Below are positions 47,506 through 57,700 of a DNA stretch of 64,000 nucleotides, piece after piece. The translations under genes were made by a program, and so were the position numbers. Source of the DNA: Paenibacillus sp. OV219 (lineage in GTDB: Bacteria; Bacillota; Bacilli; Paenibacillales; Paenibacillaceae); the NCBI RefSeq assembly GCF_900110075.1, contig NZ_FOCJ01000012.1, positions 120,018 to 184,017 on the forward strand. The letters are read 5' to 3'. Below the pieces are notes generated by a model, which saw only the letters and a program-made list of their open reading frames with translations, was not told the DNA's origin and searched no databases. The number at the start of each line of letters is the position of its first letter. The stretch's first letter is position 1.

Positions 47506-48813
47506 ATGAAAAGAGTTTCAGCACTCGTCATGACTACTGCGCTTGTTGCACTTGTGGCATCAGGCTGCGGATCGTCCGACAACAACACTAACAACACTGC
47601 AGGTAACACAGGAAATAATACAGAAGCAGGTTCTAACGCTGGCACGAACAACTCCGGTGACAAGAAACCGATTAAAGTATTCCAATTCAAAGTTGAGATT
47701 GCAGATCAACTGAATGCAATGGCAGCAGAATATGAGAAAGAAACAGGCGTTCACGTTGAAGTTGAAACTCACGGCGGCGGCGAAGACTACGGCGCGCTTC
47801 TGAAAGCAACAATCGCTTCAGGTTCCGAGCCTGAGATCTTCAACAACGGCGGTTACTCCTCGCTCGTTCCTTACATGGACCGCGCAACTGATCTTTCGGA
47901 TCAGCCTTGGGTAGCTAACCTGCTTGAGACGACGAAAGCTCCTACAACAGTTGACGGCAAACTGTACGGTATGCCGATGAACACTGAGGGCTTCGGTCTG
48001 ATCTACAACAAAGACCTGTTCTCTAAAGCAGGCATCACAACTGAGCCTAAGACGCTTCCTGAGTTGACTGATGCGGTTGCTAAGCTGAAAGCTGCAGGCA
48101 TCACACCGTTCGAAACGACGAACGAGTGGTGGTCGCTTGGTATTCACCTTGCTGACGTAGCGCTTGCGAACCAACCAGATCCAGCGAAGTTCATCGAAGA
48201 CTGGAAAGCAGGCAAAGCAACAGCGAAAGGCAACCAAGTGTTCGAGCAATGGGTAAACCTTGTTGACCTGCTCTTCAAGAACGCACAAAAAAATCAGCTG
48301 ACAACTGACTATGCAACACAAGTAGCAAGCTTCGCAGCTGGTAAAGCAGCGATGATGCAACAAGGTAACTGGACACAAGGCGACATCGATAAAGTGAACC
48401 CAGACCTGAATCTTGGCGTGCTTCCGCTTCCGATCAATGACCAACCAGGTCATGTGTTTGTAGGCGTACCGAACAACTGGATCGTTAACAGCAAGTCTGC
48501 AAACGCTGAAGGTGCGAAGAAGTTCCTCGATTGGATGGTTACTTCCGACACAGGTAAGAAGTACCTGACGAAAGAATTCCACTTCATGCCGGCTGAGACT
48601 AACATCGACGCGACTAAAGAAGATATCGGTACTATCGCAGCATCCATCAAAGATCAATCCTCGACAGCACTTGGCTGGCACTGGGATCGTTTCCCAGACG
48701 GTACAACTCAAGGCTTCGGTGCTGCAATGCAAGAATACCAAGGCGGCACAATCAATAAAGATCAACTGCTTGCGAAGTTCGACAAAACAGTTGCAGATAT
48801 GATGAAGAAATAA
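47506..48813 (+). CDS. Extracellular sugar-binding lipoprotein
   Basis: 435 residues. The lipoprotein signal ends VALVASGC with Cys21. An Asn/Gly/Thr-rich linker (about 22-52) precedes the family 1 binding-protein fold, with FGLIYNKDLFSKAGI and AAMMQQGNWTQGDIDK. It feeds the two permeases encoded upstream. Codon choice is more uniform than in neighbours, which fits high expression. A strong terminator follows. Confidence 0.94.
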   Translation: MKRVSALVMTTALVALVASGCGSSDNNTNNTAGNTGNNTEAGSNAGTNNSGDKKPIKVFQFKVEIADQLNAMAAEYEKETGVHVEVETHGGGEDYGALLKATIASGSEPEIFNNGGYSSLVPYMDRATDLSDQPWVANLLETTKAPTTVDGKLYGMPMNTEGFGLIYNKDLFSKAGITTEPKTLPELTDAVAKLKAAGITPFETTNEWWSLGIHLADVALANQPDPAKFIEDWKAGKATAKGNQVFEQWVNLVDLLFKNAQKNQLTTDYATQVASFAAGKAAMMQQGNWTQGDIDKVNPDLNLGVLPLPINDQPGHVFVGVPNNWIVNSKSANAEGAKKFLDWMVTSDTGKKYLTKEFHFMPAETNIDATKEDIGTIAASIKDQSSTALGWHWDRFPDGTTQGFGAAMQEYQGGTINKDQLLAKFDKTVADMMKK

Positions 48814-48828
48814 GCATCATGCTCTAAT

Positions 48829-48867
48829 CACAAACGACCGCTCCCCTATACAGGAGAGCGGTCGTTT
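48829..48867. terminator. Bidirectional terminator between two binding-protein genes
   Basis: aacgaccgctc pairs with gagcggtcgtt around a short loop, followed by TTGTTTT on the plus strand; it separates convergent genes. Confidence 0.85.
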
Positions 48868-48881
48868 TGTTTTATAACCGA

Positions 48882-50447
48882 TTAGCTTTTTGCTTTATAC
48901 CACTCGTCAAACTGCTTCTGCTTCTCTGCAATGATTTTGCCCACGCCAGACGCTTTCAATTTATCGAGAAATTGTTCAGTGTATTTGTTCGGATCTACGA
49001 TGCCAGCATTCAGTGTACCGAAATATTCCTTGTACACGTTGACGCAAGCAGCCACCTCACTCTTCACGCTATCGCTGTTGAACGTGAAGCCAAGCGCGAT
49101 AGACGGCTTCGCGGAATCGTTAAACGTTTTGAACAGATCCCATTTCTGTGGATTTTCCGTGTTAAACAAGTAGTTCAAGAATTGGTTGCCGATTTGCCAG
49201 TTCGTGCCCGGGCTGTACGTGGATTTCGTTGCATCAACACCGTCCGGATATTTGATGACGTTGTCGGACCCTTCTACCTTCACGTAATGCTTTCCTTCGA
49301 TTCCGTAGTTAATTAAGTTGTTCAGCGTTTTGTCCGTATGCAGCAGGTTGATCAGCATCATAGCGCGTTCCGGGTTCTTCGAAGTGCGAGAGATCGCCAG
49401 CATGGACCCTGTCGTATCACCAGTCGTTGTCGTCGCCTCTGTCAGTTCGACCTGTACGAGCGGAACGCCGGCCGAACGCATCACTTCTTCAGCTGCGCCT
49501 GGCTTTAAGGATGTCGTGTAGCTGAACACTTTCCCTGCCTTCATAAGCTCCTCCGGCTTCACCTTCGTCGTTGCTGCATCTTTGTTGATATAGCCAGCTT
49601 GATACCATTTCCGGCTAAGCGCAGCTGCCTCTTTAAATTCAGGTGTTGCCGGCTCGTTCAGAATCGTAGTTTCCGTGCCGATCTTGTGCAGGACGCCTGG
49701 CACGGAATTATCGCCAAGTGTGTCAAAGTTGAGGTTCGTCAGCAAGCCACTGTCGCTGGACACGTAGAACGGTGTCATATCGGCTTCTTTCTCTTTTACT
49801 TCCTTCAGCATTGGCTCTAGATCCGCTGTCGTATGAATCGTACTTAGATCAAAGCCGTACTTCTCTACAATGTCTTTGCGCAGGAGCAAGCCGCGTGTCG
49901 CTGCCAATTCCTTATTCGTCGGAATCGCATAATTGCGACCATTTACTTTCGATCCGTTCAGGAAAGCCGGATTCATGACCGCCTTCATCTCTTTGCCGTA
50001 CTTGTCGATAAGGTCGCTCAGATCGAGGAATGCACCTTTGCCGACATTCACTGTGAACCCATTCCAAGCAGCGGTGAATAGGATGTCAGCCGGCCTCGAG
50101 GACGAGATCATCAGATTGATTTTGCTGTCCCAGCTGCCCCAGTCAATCGGCATGAGATCCAGCTTCGCATTGATCTTATCCTTCAAATAATCGTTAATCG
50201 CTGCTTCTACCTCCTGCTCATCCTTCTGCGGGGAGCCTGGATAGTACAGCGTTAAATCCGCTTCTTCCAGCTTTGGCGCAGTGTCAGTAGCCGCTTTGTC
50301 ATTGTTATCTGCTTGCTGGGACGTACTCCCATTGCCGCTGTTGTTGCTCGTGTTGCCCTCTCCACTGCTGCCGCATCCGGATAATACCAGACCGAGTGCG
50401 CACACCAGAGCAAGTGAGGAAATACCTTTTCTTTTGCCCGAATTCAT
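48882..50447 (-). CDS. LplA-like extracellular solute-binding lipoprotein
   Basis: 521 residues. Lipoprotein signal ending VLSGC (Cys25), then a Ser/Asn/Gly-rich linker. The mature part resembles the large LplA/YtcQ binding proteins: LTLYYPGSPQKDEQEVEAAI near 62 and LNNLINYGIEGKHY toward the end. It serves the two permeases encoded upstream. Proteins of this group bind complex polysaccharide fragments. It is the last gene of its operon. Confidence 0.93.
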   Translation of the reverse strand: MNSGKRKGISSLALVCALGLVLSGCGSSGEGNTSNNSGNGSTSQQADNNDKAATDTAPKLEEADLTLYYPGSPQKDEQEVEAAINDYLKDKINAKLDLMPIDWGSWDSKINLMISSSRPADILFTAAWNGFTVNVGKGAFLDLSDLIDKYGKEMKAVMNPAFLNGSKVNGRNYAIPTNKELAATRGLLLRKDIVEKYGFDLSTIHTTADLEPMLKEVKEKEADMTPFYVSSDSGLLTNLNFDTLGDNSVPGVLHKIGTETTILNEPATPEFKEAAALSRKWYQAGYINKDAATTKVKPEELMKAGKVFSYTTSLKPGAAEEVMRSAGVPLVQVELTEATTTTGDTTGSMLAISRTSKNPERAMMLINLLHTDKTLNNLINYGIEGKHYVKVEGSDNVIKYPDGVDATKSTYSPGTNWQIGNQFLNYLFNTENPQKWDLFKTFNDSAKPSIALGFTFNSDSVKSEVAACVNVYKEYFGTLNAGIVDPNKYTEQFLDKLKASGVGKIIAEKQKQFDEWYKAKS

Positions 50448-50486
50448 GTGAAAACCCTCCCATAACAGTAGTATAGCTTGCCGGAA

Positions 50487-51404
50487 TCAGCCTTTGACAG
50501 CTCCGATTGTGAGCCCTTTGACAAAATATTTCTGAAAAAATGGATAAGCCAGAATGATTGGGCCGATGCCGATGACTGCCATCGCCATACGAATCGCCTC
50601 GCTTGGCAGACGAAGCGTGCCTCCTCCTCGCGTGAGAGCTTCCGAAGCTTGTACATTTGACGTGAGATACTGGATGTTCAGCATCGTTTTGTACATCAGA
50701 AACTGCACGCTGACCGTTTCGTTATCGCTAATGAAGATCAAGCTCAGGAACCAATCATTCCAGTACATCAGTGTATTGAACAGCGAGATCGTCGCAATGA
50801 CCGGCAGTGACAGCGGAAGCACGATCTTGTAGAAGATTCGCAGCTCTCCCGCTCCATCTATCGTCGCTGCCTCAATTAAAGCGCCGGGGATGGTCGTCTG
50901 GAAGAAGGTGCGCATGATGAGTATGTTGAAGGGCTGCACGAGCATGGGGACGATCAGTGCCCAGATCGAGTCACTCATGTGCAAATATTTGGTGTACACG
51001 AGGTACCATGGAACAAGCCCGCCGTTGAACAGCATCGTGAAGAAAATAAAGAACATAAAGCCATTCCGCAGCGGCAGCTCCTTACGTGAGATCGGATAAG
51101 CGAATGCTGCCGTCAACAAGAGGCTGAGCAATGTGCCGACAATTGTAACGAACAGCGAGACACCGTATGAGCGTACGATTTGCGCTGAATCCTCGAACAG
51201 TAGCTGATAGGCTATCGTGCTGTATGCTTTCGGGAAGAGCTGGTAGCCGTTCTTCAGAATCGACATTTCGTCTGTGAAAGAGACAGCGATGACAAGTGCC
51301 AGCGGAAACACGCACGCGATGGTGTACAGCCAGAACAAGATACTGATGAGATAATTGGCACGCTTCGAGATGGCATTGGGCGAATGCGGTCGTGCTGCTT
51401 TCAT
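50487..51404 (-). CDS. LplC/YtcP-like ABC transporter permease
   Basis: 305 residues from ATG 51404, eight bases after AAGGAGG; a long upstream extension of the frame overlaps lplB and is not coding. Six membrane segments; EAA loop EAATIDGAGELRIFYKIVLPL; C-terminus KGLTIGAVKG. It starts 14 bases after the LplB-like gene and forms its partner. Confidence 0.93.
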   Translation of the reverse strand: MKAARPHSPNAISKRANYLISILFWLYTIACVFPLALVIAVSFTDEMSILKNGYQLFPKAYSTIAYQLLFEDSAQIVRSYGVSLFVTIVGTLLSLLLTAAFAYPISRKELPLRNGFMFFIFFTMLFNGGLVPWYLVYTKYLHMSDSIWALIVPMLVQPFNILIMRTFFQTTIPGALIEAATIDGAGELRIFYKIVLPLSLPVIATISLFNTLMYWNDWFLSLIFISDNETVSVQFLMYKTMLNIQYLTSNVQASEALTRGGGTLRLPSEAIRMAMAVIGIGPIILAYPFFQKYFVKGLTIGAVKG

Positions 51405-51417
51405 AGTCCAAGCCTCC

Positions 51418-52434
51418 TTAGAATAGCGTGTTGTCGCGGTTGATTTTTTTGACGATGAAGTTCGATGCGAATACGAGCACCAGTCCAACTGCCGATTGAT
51501 ACAAGCCAGCGGCGGAAGACATCCCGATATCGCCCATGACCATAAACGAGCGGTACACATACGTGTCGATGACGTTCGTCGTCGGATACAGTGCCCCTGT
51601 ATCGAGCGTCACTTGGAAGAACAAGCCGAAATCCGCGTAGAAGATGCGGCCGATCTGCAGCAGCGTCATGATGACCATCACCGGAATGAGCAGCGGAAGC
51701 GTAATGCTAGTCAATTGCTTCCACTTGCTGGCGCCGTCGATTAGGGCGGCCTCGTAATACTCTTCGTCGATCCCGACAATGGCGGCCAAGTATACAACGG
51801 AGAAGTAGCCAACGTTCTTCCAAGCATTAATGATTGACAGCAGAATCGGCCACGCTTCAGGTTTGGCATACCATGAGATCGGGTCAAAGCCAATCGACTT
51901 CAAGATTACGTTGTTGACGAAACCATGCTCCTCACCCAGCATCGCGAAGACGAGATAACTGATGACGACCGCAGATAGGAAGTAAGGCAGGAACATCGCG
52001 CTCTGGAACCATTTCGCAAGCACCCTGTTGCGCATTTCGTTCAGCATGAGCGCGCAGCTAACTGCGAACACCAGGTTCGTGGCGATGAATACAACGTTGT
52101 ACAACAAGGTGTTGCGCGTAATCATCCAGGCATCCGTTGTGGCGAAGAGGAACTTGAAATTCTCGAACCCAATCCATGGACTTCCGAGAATGCCCAGCTC
52201 ATAGTTCATTTTTTTGAACGCAATGAGAATGCCGAACATGGGCAAATAATTATTGATGATGACGAGCACAAGCATCGGCAGCATCATCAAGTAGAGCATT
52301 CGGAAGCGGATTAATCTACGAACCCGACTGCGGCTGCGGCTGCGGTTGTGGCTACGGTTTTGGCTTTCGTGGACCTGCCTCCCACCTGCCTCCGCTGCGA
52401 TGCGTGCTTGCGGTTTCGCGGGTATAGTCTTCAT
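51418..52434 (-). CDS. LplB-like ABC transporter permease
   Basis: 338 residues. An unusual hydrophilic N-terminus of about 45 residues contains an Arg/Ser/Asn run (NRSHNRSRSRSRVRR) encoded by a GGCTGC-like repeat. The core is typical LplB: YLMMLPMLVLVIINNYLPM, the EAA loop EAALIDGASKWKQLTSITLPL and NVIDTYVYR. The start follows GAGAGGAT. A TATAAT at 52475-52480 lacks a good -35, which suits activation by the YesN-type regulator upstream. Confidence 0.92.
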   Translation of the reverse strand: MKTIPAKPQARIAAEAGGRQVHESQNRSHNRSRSRSRVRRLIRFRMLYLMMLPMLVLVIINNYLPMFGILIAFKKMNYELGILGSPWIGFENFKFLFATTDAWMITRNTLLYNVVFIATNLVFAVSCALMLNEMRNRVLAKWFQSAMFLPYFLSAVVISYLVFAMLGEEHGFVNNVILKSIGFDPISWYAKPEAWPILLSIINAWKNVGYFSVVYLAAIVGIDEEYYEAALIDGASKWKQLTSITLPLLIPVMVIMTLLQIGRIFYADFGLFFQVTLDTGALYPTTNVIDTYVYRSFMVMGDIGMSSAAGLYQSAVGLVLVFASNFIVKKINRDNTLF

Positions 52435-52572
52435 GGTCCATCCTCTCTTTCTCTAGAAGTTTCTCTCTATTTGAATTATAGAAGGAGGGGATACCCGCCC
52501 TCTACGCATCGAGATGACATGATAAACGTTTTAGTTACACATGGATGTAATTCCATAAAAGCCCACAAAATA

Positions 52573-52612
52573 GAAAAAACCGCCACAGAGATCTTCTCTG
52601 GGCGGTTAAAGC
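52573..52612 (-). terminator. Terminator after the clan GH-A hydrolase gene
   Basis: On the minus strand ACCGCCCAGAGA pairs with TCTCTGTGGCGGT around AGA, followed by six T. It separates the hydrolase unit from the transporter unit. Confidence 0.88.
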
Positions 52613-52627
52613 TTCTTGCAAGCTACA

Positions 52628-54640
52628 TCATGGAAGCGTACCGTTCGTAATGATAATATCATCGACAAACCCGCGATACTGTCCGGTATCGGCAGCATGA
52701 TCATAGTTCAGAATAATACGATCAATCGTTTTACCAGCCAACACGGTGCCGATATTGGATTTAATATTCGTCCACGCGTTCAGAGGGATTGCGCCTCCGT
52801 GTCCAGCGTTCGGATGCATGCTGAACCCGTTGTAGTCGACCGCACCGCTATCACGCAGCGTCGTGCCGTCCGTCATGATGAGGTCAACACCAACGTACCG
52901 CGCATTGTTCACCTGCGGATACAGCCAATAGCCGAGCTTCGTCGAAGCAGTTATCGCAATATTAACGTCAAACACTTTGCATTTGGCGTAGGACATAGAC
53001 GTGCTGTTATCCGTTCCTGAGAACATCAAAGTCGCAGTTCCTGCATGCGGCGACTCCAGACGAGGCGAGCACTCCGGATTGATGCCAGCGGTATAGCCGG
53101 TCACATTGCTGCTGCCGTCAAGCGTATCGAGCCATGTCGGCGGTGTCTCGCTGCTCTCGAAGCCGTTCGTGAACAGAACGGTGCCGCCACCACCACCGCT
53201 TCCTGGTGTCACTTCGAAGGCAACGACCGTCATCGGTGCAATCGAATACGTGAACTGGCTACCGGAATAGGCCTGTGAAGTGCTTGCCGTTGGATTCGTC
53301 GATGCATCCAGCTTCCACACATTTACCGTTCCAGTCGTCGAAGAGATATTTTGCAATTGGACAGAAGCATCGTATGTGACGCTCGCATCTTTATTAACAG
53401 CGATGATGTACGTTTTGCCAGTGGCTGTATCCTTGGACGAGACAAATTCGAGATTGGTCGCGCCGCCGGACGAGGTCAGTTTCTGATTCCCGAAGTGATT
53501 GCCGAACAGATGGTACGTGTAATACGGCTTATAGGGACTGTATCCGGCGTTATCCAGCAGACCGAGCAGATTCGTTCCGGTTTCCGCCAAATTATAAGAC
53601 ATAAACATATCCGCGTTGCCCTTCATCGCATTGATAATCGCACTTGCCGAATATACCGCGTTGAAAATATTATGGTACTTCGCGTTGTACGTACTTCCAC
53701 CGTCTTGGTGGCTCATGTTGTATTCGGTAATCGCCGCACCATACAGCTTGCCTGACGGCCCCTTGAAGATGTCGCCAGTGCCGCCTGACTTGACCGTTGC
53801 CACATTGTCTTGATAGTGCGGCTTCGTCCATGCGAGGCGTGTCGCATCCGAATTGGTAGGGTCCGGACCATAATCATGCCAGCTCAGAATATCGATCTGG
53901 CTCTCCAGTTGCTTAGCTGCATACGATAAGTATCCCGTCCCGCTCAAATCCGACCATGCATCAACCGGTCCGATCAGCTTAATGGAGCTGTCCTGCGCCT
54001 TCATGGCATTCCCCACTGTTTGGGCAAATGTTTTGTAGGCTGCCTGACTCGCGAATTTACCGTCTCCCTCGATGGTCGGCTCATTCCATAGTTCCCAGTA
54101 GCGAATCGTCTTCGAAGCGCCTAAGGCATGGTCCGTATTGTACCGCTTCACGACGCCTTTCATGAAGTTACCGTATTCCGTCCAGTTTGCCGACGTAATG
54201 GTTCCGCTTGCGTCGCGGGTATTCGGCACGCCAGCAGGGAACCCTGCGACAACGAACAGCGGCTCCGCTCCCGCATCGAAGATCGTATTCAGAATCGCAT
54301 CCATATCTGTTAGCGAGAAAGTGCCGGACGAAGGATATGGATCTCTGCTGTTGTACAGCATATTTTGAATCGGATTTACGCGTACAAGCTTAATCTTCGC
54401 ATCGCTGATTCTCGTTTTGAGCGCCGTATTCCCCGCCCACCACGCGTACTTGTCCGGAGCCCCAACGCCCCAGTCGAACGGATTGACAGTTCCCGCGTTT
54501 GAAGCCGTATCCACGGTAATTGTCGTAGCCGTTCCAGCGAAGCTAACTGCTGCCGGAAACAACAGCGTCAAACCTAGTGCTGCCGCAACACCTAACTTCG
54601 ACCAAGCCTTCAGATTGCTTTTCTGACGAGCATTCCTCAC
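52628..54640 (-). CDS. Secreted clan GH-A glycoside hydrolase (GH39-like) with C-terminal binding domain
   Basis: 670 residues from GTG 54640 (AGGTG six bases upstream); GTG 54649 is possible. A signal peptide ends near AVSFAG. The TIM barrel has ELWNEPT (E187, general acid/base) and AITEYNMSH (E306, nucleophile), the clan GH-A pattern, closest in layout to GH39-like enzymes. A beta-sandwich typical of GH39/GH30 follows the barrel. After a Gly-rich linker GSGGGGG, the last 160 residues form a jelly-roll carbohydrate-binding-like domain. It probably cuts a plant polysaccharide outside the cell. Exact substrate unknown. Confidence 0.85.
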   Translation of the reverse strand: MRNARQKSNLKAWSKLGVAAALGLTLLFPAAVSFAGTATTITVDTASNAGTVNPFDWGVGAPDKYAWWAGNTALKTRISDAKIKLVRVNPIQNMLYNSRDPYPSSGTFSLTDMDAILNTIFDAGAEPLFVVAGFPAGVPNTRDASGTITSANWTEYGNFMKGVVKRYNTDHALGASKTIRYWELWNEPTIEGDGKFASQAAYKTFAQTVGNAMKAQDSSIKLIGPVDAWSDLSGTGYLSYAAKQLESQIDILSWHDYGPDPTNSDATRLAWTKPHYQDNVATVKSGGTGDIFKGPSGKLYGAAITEYNMSHQDGGSTYNAKYHNIFNAVYSASAIINAMKGNADMFMSYNLAETGTNLLGLLDNAGYSPYKPYYTYHLFGNHFGNQKLTSSGGATNLEFVSSKDTATGKTYIIAVNKDASVTYDASVQLQNISSTTGTVNVWKLDASTNPTASTSQAYSGSQFTYSIAPMTVVAFEVTPGSGGGGGTVLFTNGFESSETPPTWLDTLDGSSNVTGYTAGINPECSPRLESPHAGTATLMFSGTDNSTSMSYAKCKVFDVNIAITASTKLGYWLYPQVNNARYVGVDLIMTDGTTLRDSGAVDYNGFSMHPNAGHGGAIPLNAWTNIKSNIGTVLAGKTIDRIILNYDHAADTGQYRGFVDDIIITNGTLP

Positions 54641-54731
54641 ATTAGTCACCTGCTCCCATAGAATTGTGCAGCTATATGAAGGGGAGGACATGCATTTGAT
54701 CTTCCAGCCCTGACCTCCCCGTACTGCCTTT

Positions 54732-57700
54732 CTACTGCATCAGCCACAATGTACCGAATTGCGAAGCATTTTTGGCGCCGCCGACTCCGGAAGACCATTC
54801 GATATAGCCTTCACGCCCGCTGCCATCGTTGTCATTAACGAGGAAGGAGAAGCCCGCTTCCTTCATCGCCGTCCCATCACCGAAGCCATCAAGCTCAGTG
54901 AACGGAATGCTCAGCTCATACGTCGTCGTTCCGTTCGCTTCATCACGGATGACTGCGATATTGCCGCCTTCCATCAATCCGGATTTGGCAAAGCCCATCC
55001 CTTTGAAAATCTGCGCTTCTCCACCGTCCTGCTTGCCGATCTGCAGTTCATAGACCTGCGAACCATAGCCGGCGGAACCCGTATTCGCCGCATCGAAAGC
55101 AAGCTGTAGCGAGTCTCCCTGCCACATCGCACCGCCAGATTGCGGCTGGAATGCCCGATCATCCTTGACGACCGCAAACACATACAGCTTGGAGGCATCC
55201 CACATGAGCTTCACATTTGCCGAGACATCGTCCACCTGCCAGCTGGCGCGATAATCCGCACTCACTTGCTCCTGCATATTTGTCACCGCTGCGGCGGCGG
55301 AGGACCAACTGTCATCCGCAAGTCCGTCGATGACGGGAGCTTGCTCAGCATGCGAAGCGGTGATGACATAGAGCGTCTGGGCAAAAGGAATCGTTTCCCC
55401 TTCTGTGCTAATCGTACCCACAATGGCAAGCTCGCTCGATGCCTTTGTGCCACTGAGCGGATTCATGCGGTATGGCAGCGATACGGATGCGCCGGCAGGG
55501 AGCTCGAAGTTCGGCTGCGCGATCGTCATCTGCCAACCCGCAGCTGCTTGAAGCGCTACGCTGCCGGAGACGGACTGGCTCGTCATGTTAGTTAGCTTTA
55601 TCGCCTTCTTATCAACCTGAACTGCCAGCTTCGGAACAATGTCTAGCGGTACGGTTTTGGCTTTTAATGTCGGCTTTGAACCTGTCTCTCTAACCGTTAC
55701 CTGTACCGTGCCAAGCTCTACATTTGCAGGCGGCTTCAGCTGGAACGTGATTGTCTGGCTTGTATATGGCTGTACTTCATACGCACGTAACATCCCCTTA
55801 GCTGAAGCGATCCAGCTCTTCGGGATACCGGCGAGCTCTAACGTACCTGTAAGCTTGCGACTGCTATAGTTGTACACTTCAACCGAGAACGAATTGTCAA
55901 AGCCACGTGTGAGCGTAGCATGACCGATTCGCGTATACGGGCTATTCATGATCCAAGCCTGGTCAGGATCGTTATGCTTACCGGACTTCCCAGGATGATC
56001 GGCGTGCTTGGTGCCGCCTGTTCTCGGGTCAGCGCTCCCCACGTAAGACTGGAGCTTGCCTTGCACATAGAGAGGCTGCGCCGACAGCATCACCGTCACT
56101 TTGCCTTGAACAGGCGTGACTGTGGTGGCATTGCCGTAGAAATCATAGATCGTGACAGGCTTCGTCGTCCTGAGCTCAATCGTCTTCGCTGTCGTTGACC
56201 ACATGGCGAGCACGGAATCAGCGCTGCCGTGCCCGCTAAAGGCAAGCGCGGTTACGCCGTCATCGCCAAGCGCGACATCTCCAGCGTAGGAAAGCTCTGC
56301 CAGTACGTGATTCATGGCAGCTACTGCCGGATAGACCGGCTTCACCGCCCCCCCGATGCTGGAATCGGCAAGACCGAACTGCGTATCCGTCGCAATGTTA
56401 AACGAGTAAAGTGCGTTGCGCTGCACGCCCATCGCATCCGCGAGCAAATAGCCCTTCACGGTGTATATGGCTTGATTCGATGCCCCCTGCTCATCTGTCC
56501 GCCAGCCCCATTCCGTCAGCCATAGCGGTTTATTCGGCGCCTTTGCCTGTACGCCTGCAAGATCATGGACGAAAGCATCTCCAGCCTCTGGATCACCTGC
56601 CTGATAAGGATGGATAACGACCGCGTCCGTGTAGTCCATCGCTCCGGCAGCGATCATCTCATCCAGATAGCCTCCGCCGGTTCCCGAGAGCCCGCTCATG
56701 ACGACAGTCGCGGTAGGATCGGCCCGCTTCGCTGCCAAATACCCTGCCTTCAGCAGTTCAACATAAGCCTCTGCCGAGTGCGTCGGTCTGAAGAAGCCGT
56801 CCAAATTCGGCTCATTCCAAATCTCCCACTGGTGGACGGTATCCTTGTATCGCAATACCGTCTTATAGACGAAATTCGCATACTCGGAGACCGTACGTGG
56901 AGGGTAATGATCAGGCATATCCGCACCTTCTGCTGCGGTGCTTGCCCAAGTCGCGCTGTATGCCAGCATGCCGATCATTTGCAAGCCTTGCGATTTATTC
57001 GCCGCTACGATACGGTCATACAGCGACCAATCATACGAGCCTTTGGCCGGCTCGATTGTGTTCCACAGAAAATCATTCCGAACCAGCTGCGCGCCGGCTA
57101 GCCGGATGAGTCCCGCTTCCTGCTTCCGGAGATCGTCGCTAGCCAAATAATCGTAATGCGTCGAGAACCCACTTAGCGAAGCATCATCATCAGAATTATC
57201 ATCCTTACGTGCCAATGCCGTCCCTTCCGATGATGAAGCCGGAGCAACGGCAGCGAAGGCAGAAGTCCGCGCCGACACCACGCCTGCATCATCCTCCATA
57301 ACCGCTTCGATCGTATAATAGCCGTATTTCGGCACTTGGAACGACAGAGCTACATCAGTCTTGCCGCCTGCAGCAATTGCCGGTATATCGGCTGTACTTG
57401 ACAATACGACCGCTTCAGACTCATCTCTGACGGTATAGCTTAACTTCCTTGTCAGCGCTGTCGGTACAGAACCGCTATTATCCAGCTTCGCATCCAGCGT
57501 GATGTTCTTGCCTGTGAACACCGAGCCCGCTCGTGAAGCAGTCAGCTCCGTAACATTCAAGGATGGTTCTTGAACCACCGGAGGCAACAAGCCGCCTTTG
57601 TAGAACGTAAAATCATCAAGCGACCAGCTGCCGGAGCCGTTCTCTTCCGGACTAATATTGATGCCGTTCACCAGTCCGAAGTCTAACTGTCCATTGCCTC

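Noticed and set aside
52535..52550. Inverted repeat TTACA-N6-TGTAA upstream of the LplB-like gene
   Set aside because: Short, AT-rich and without a second copy; could be chance.
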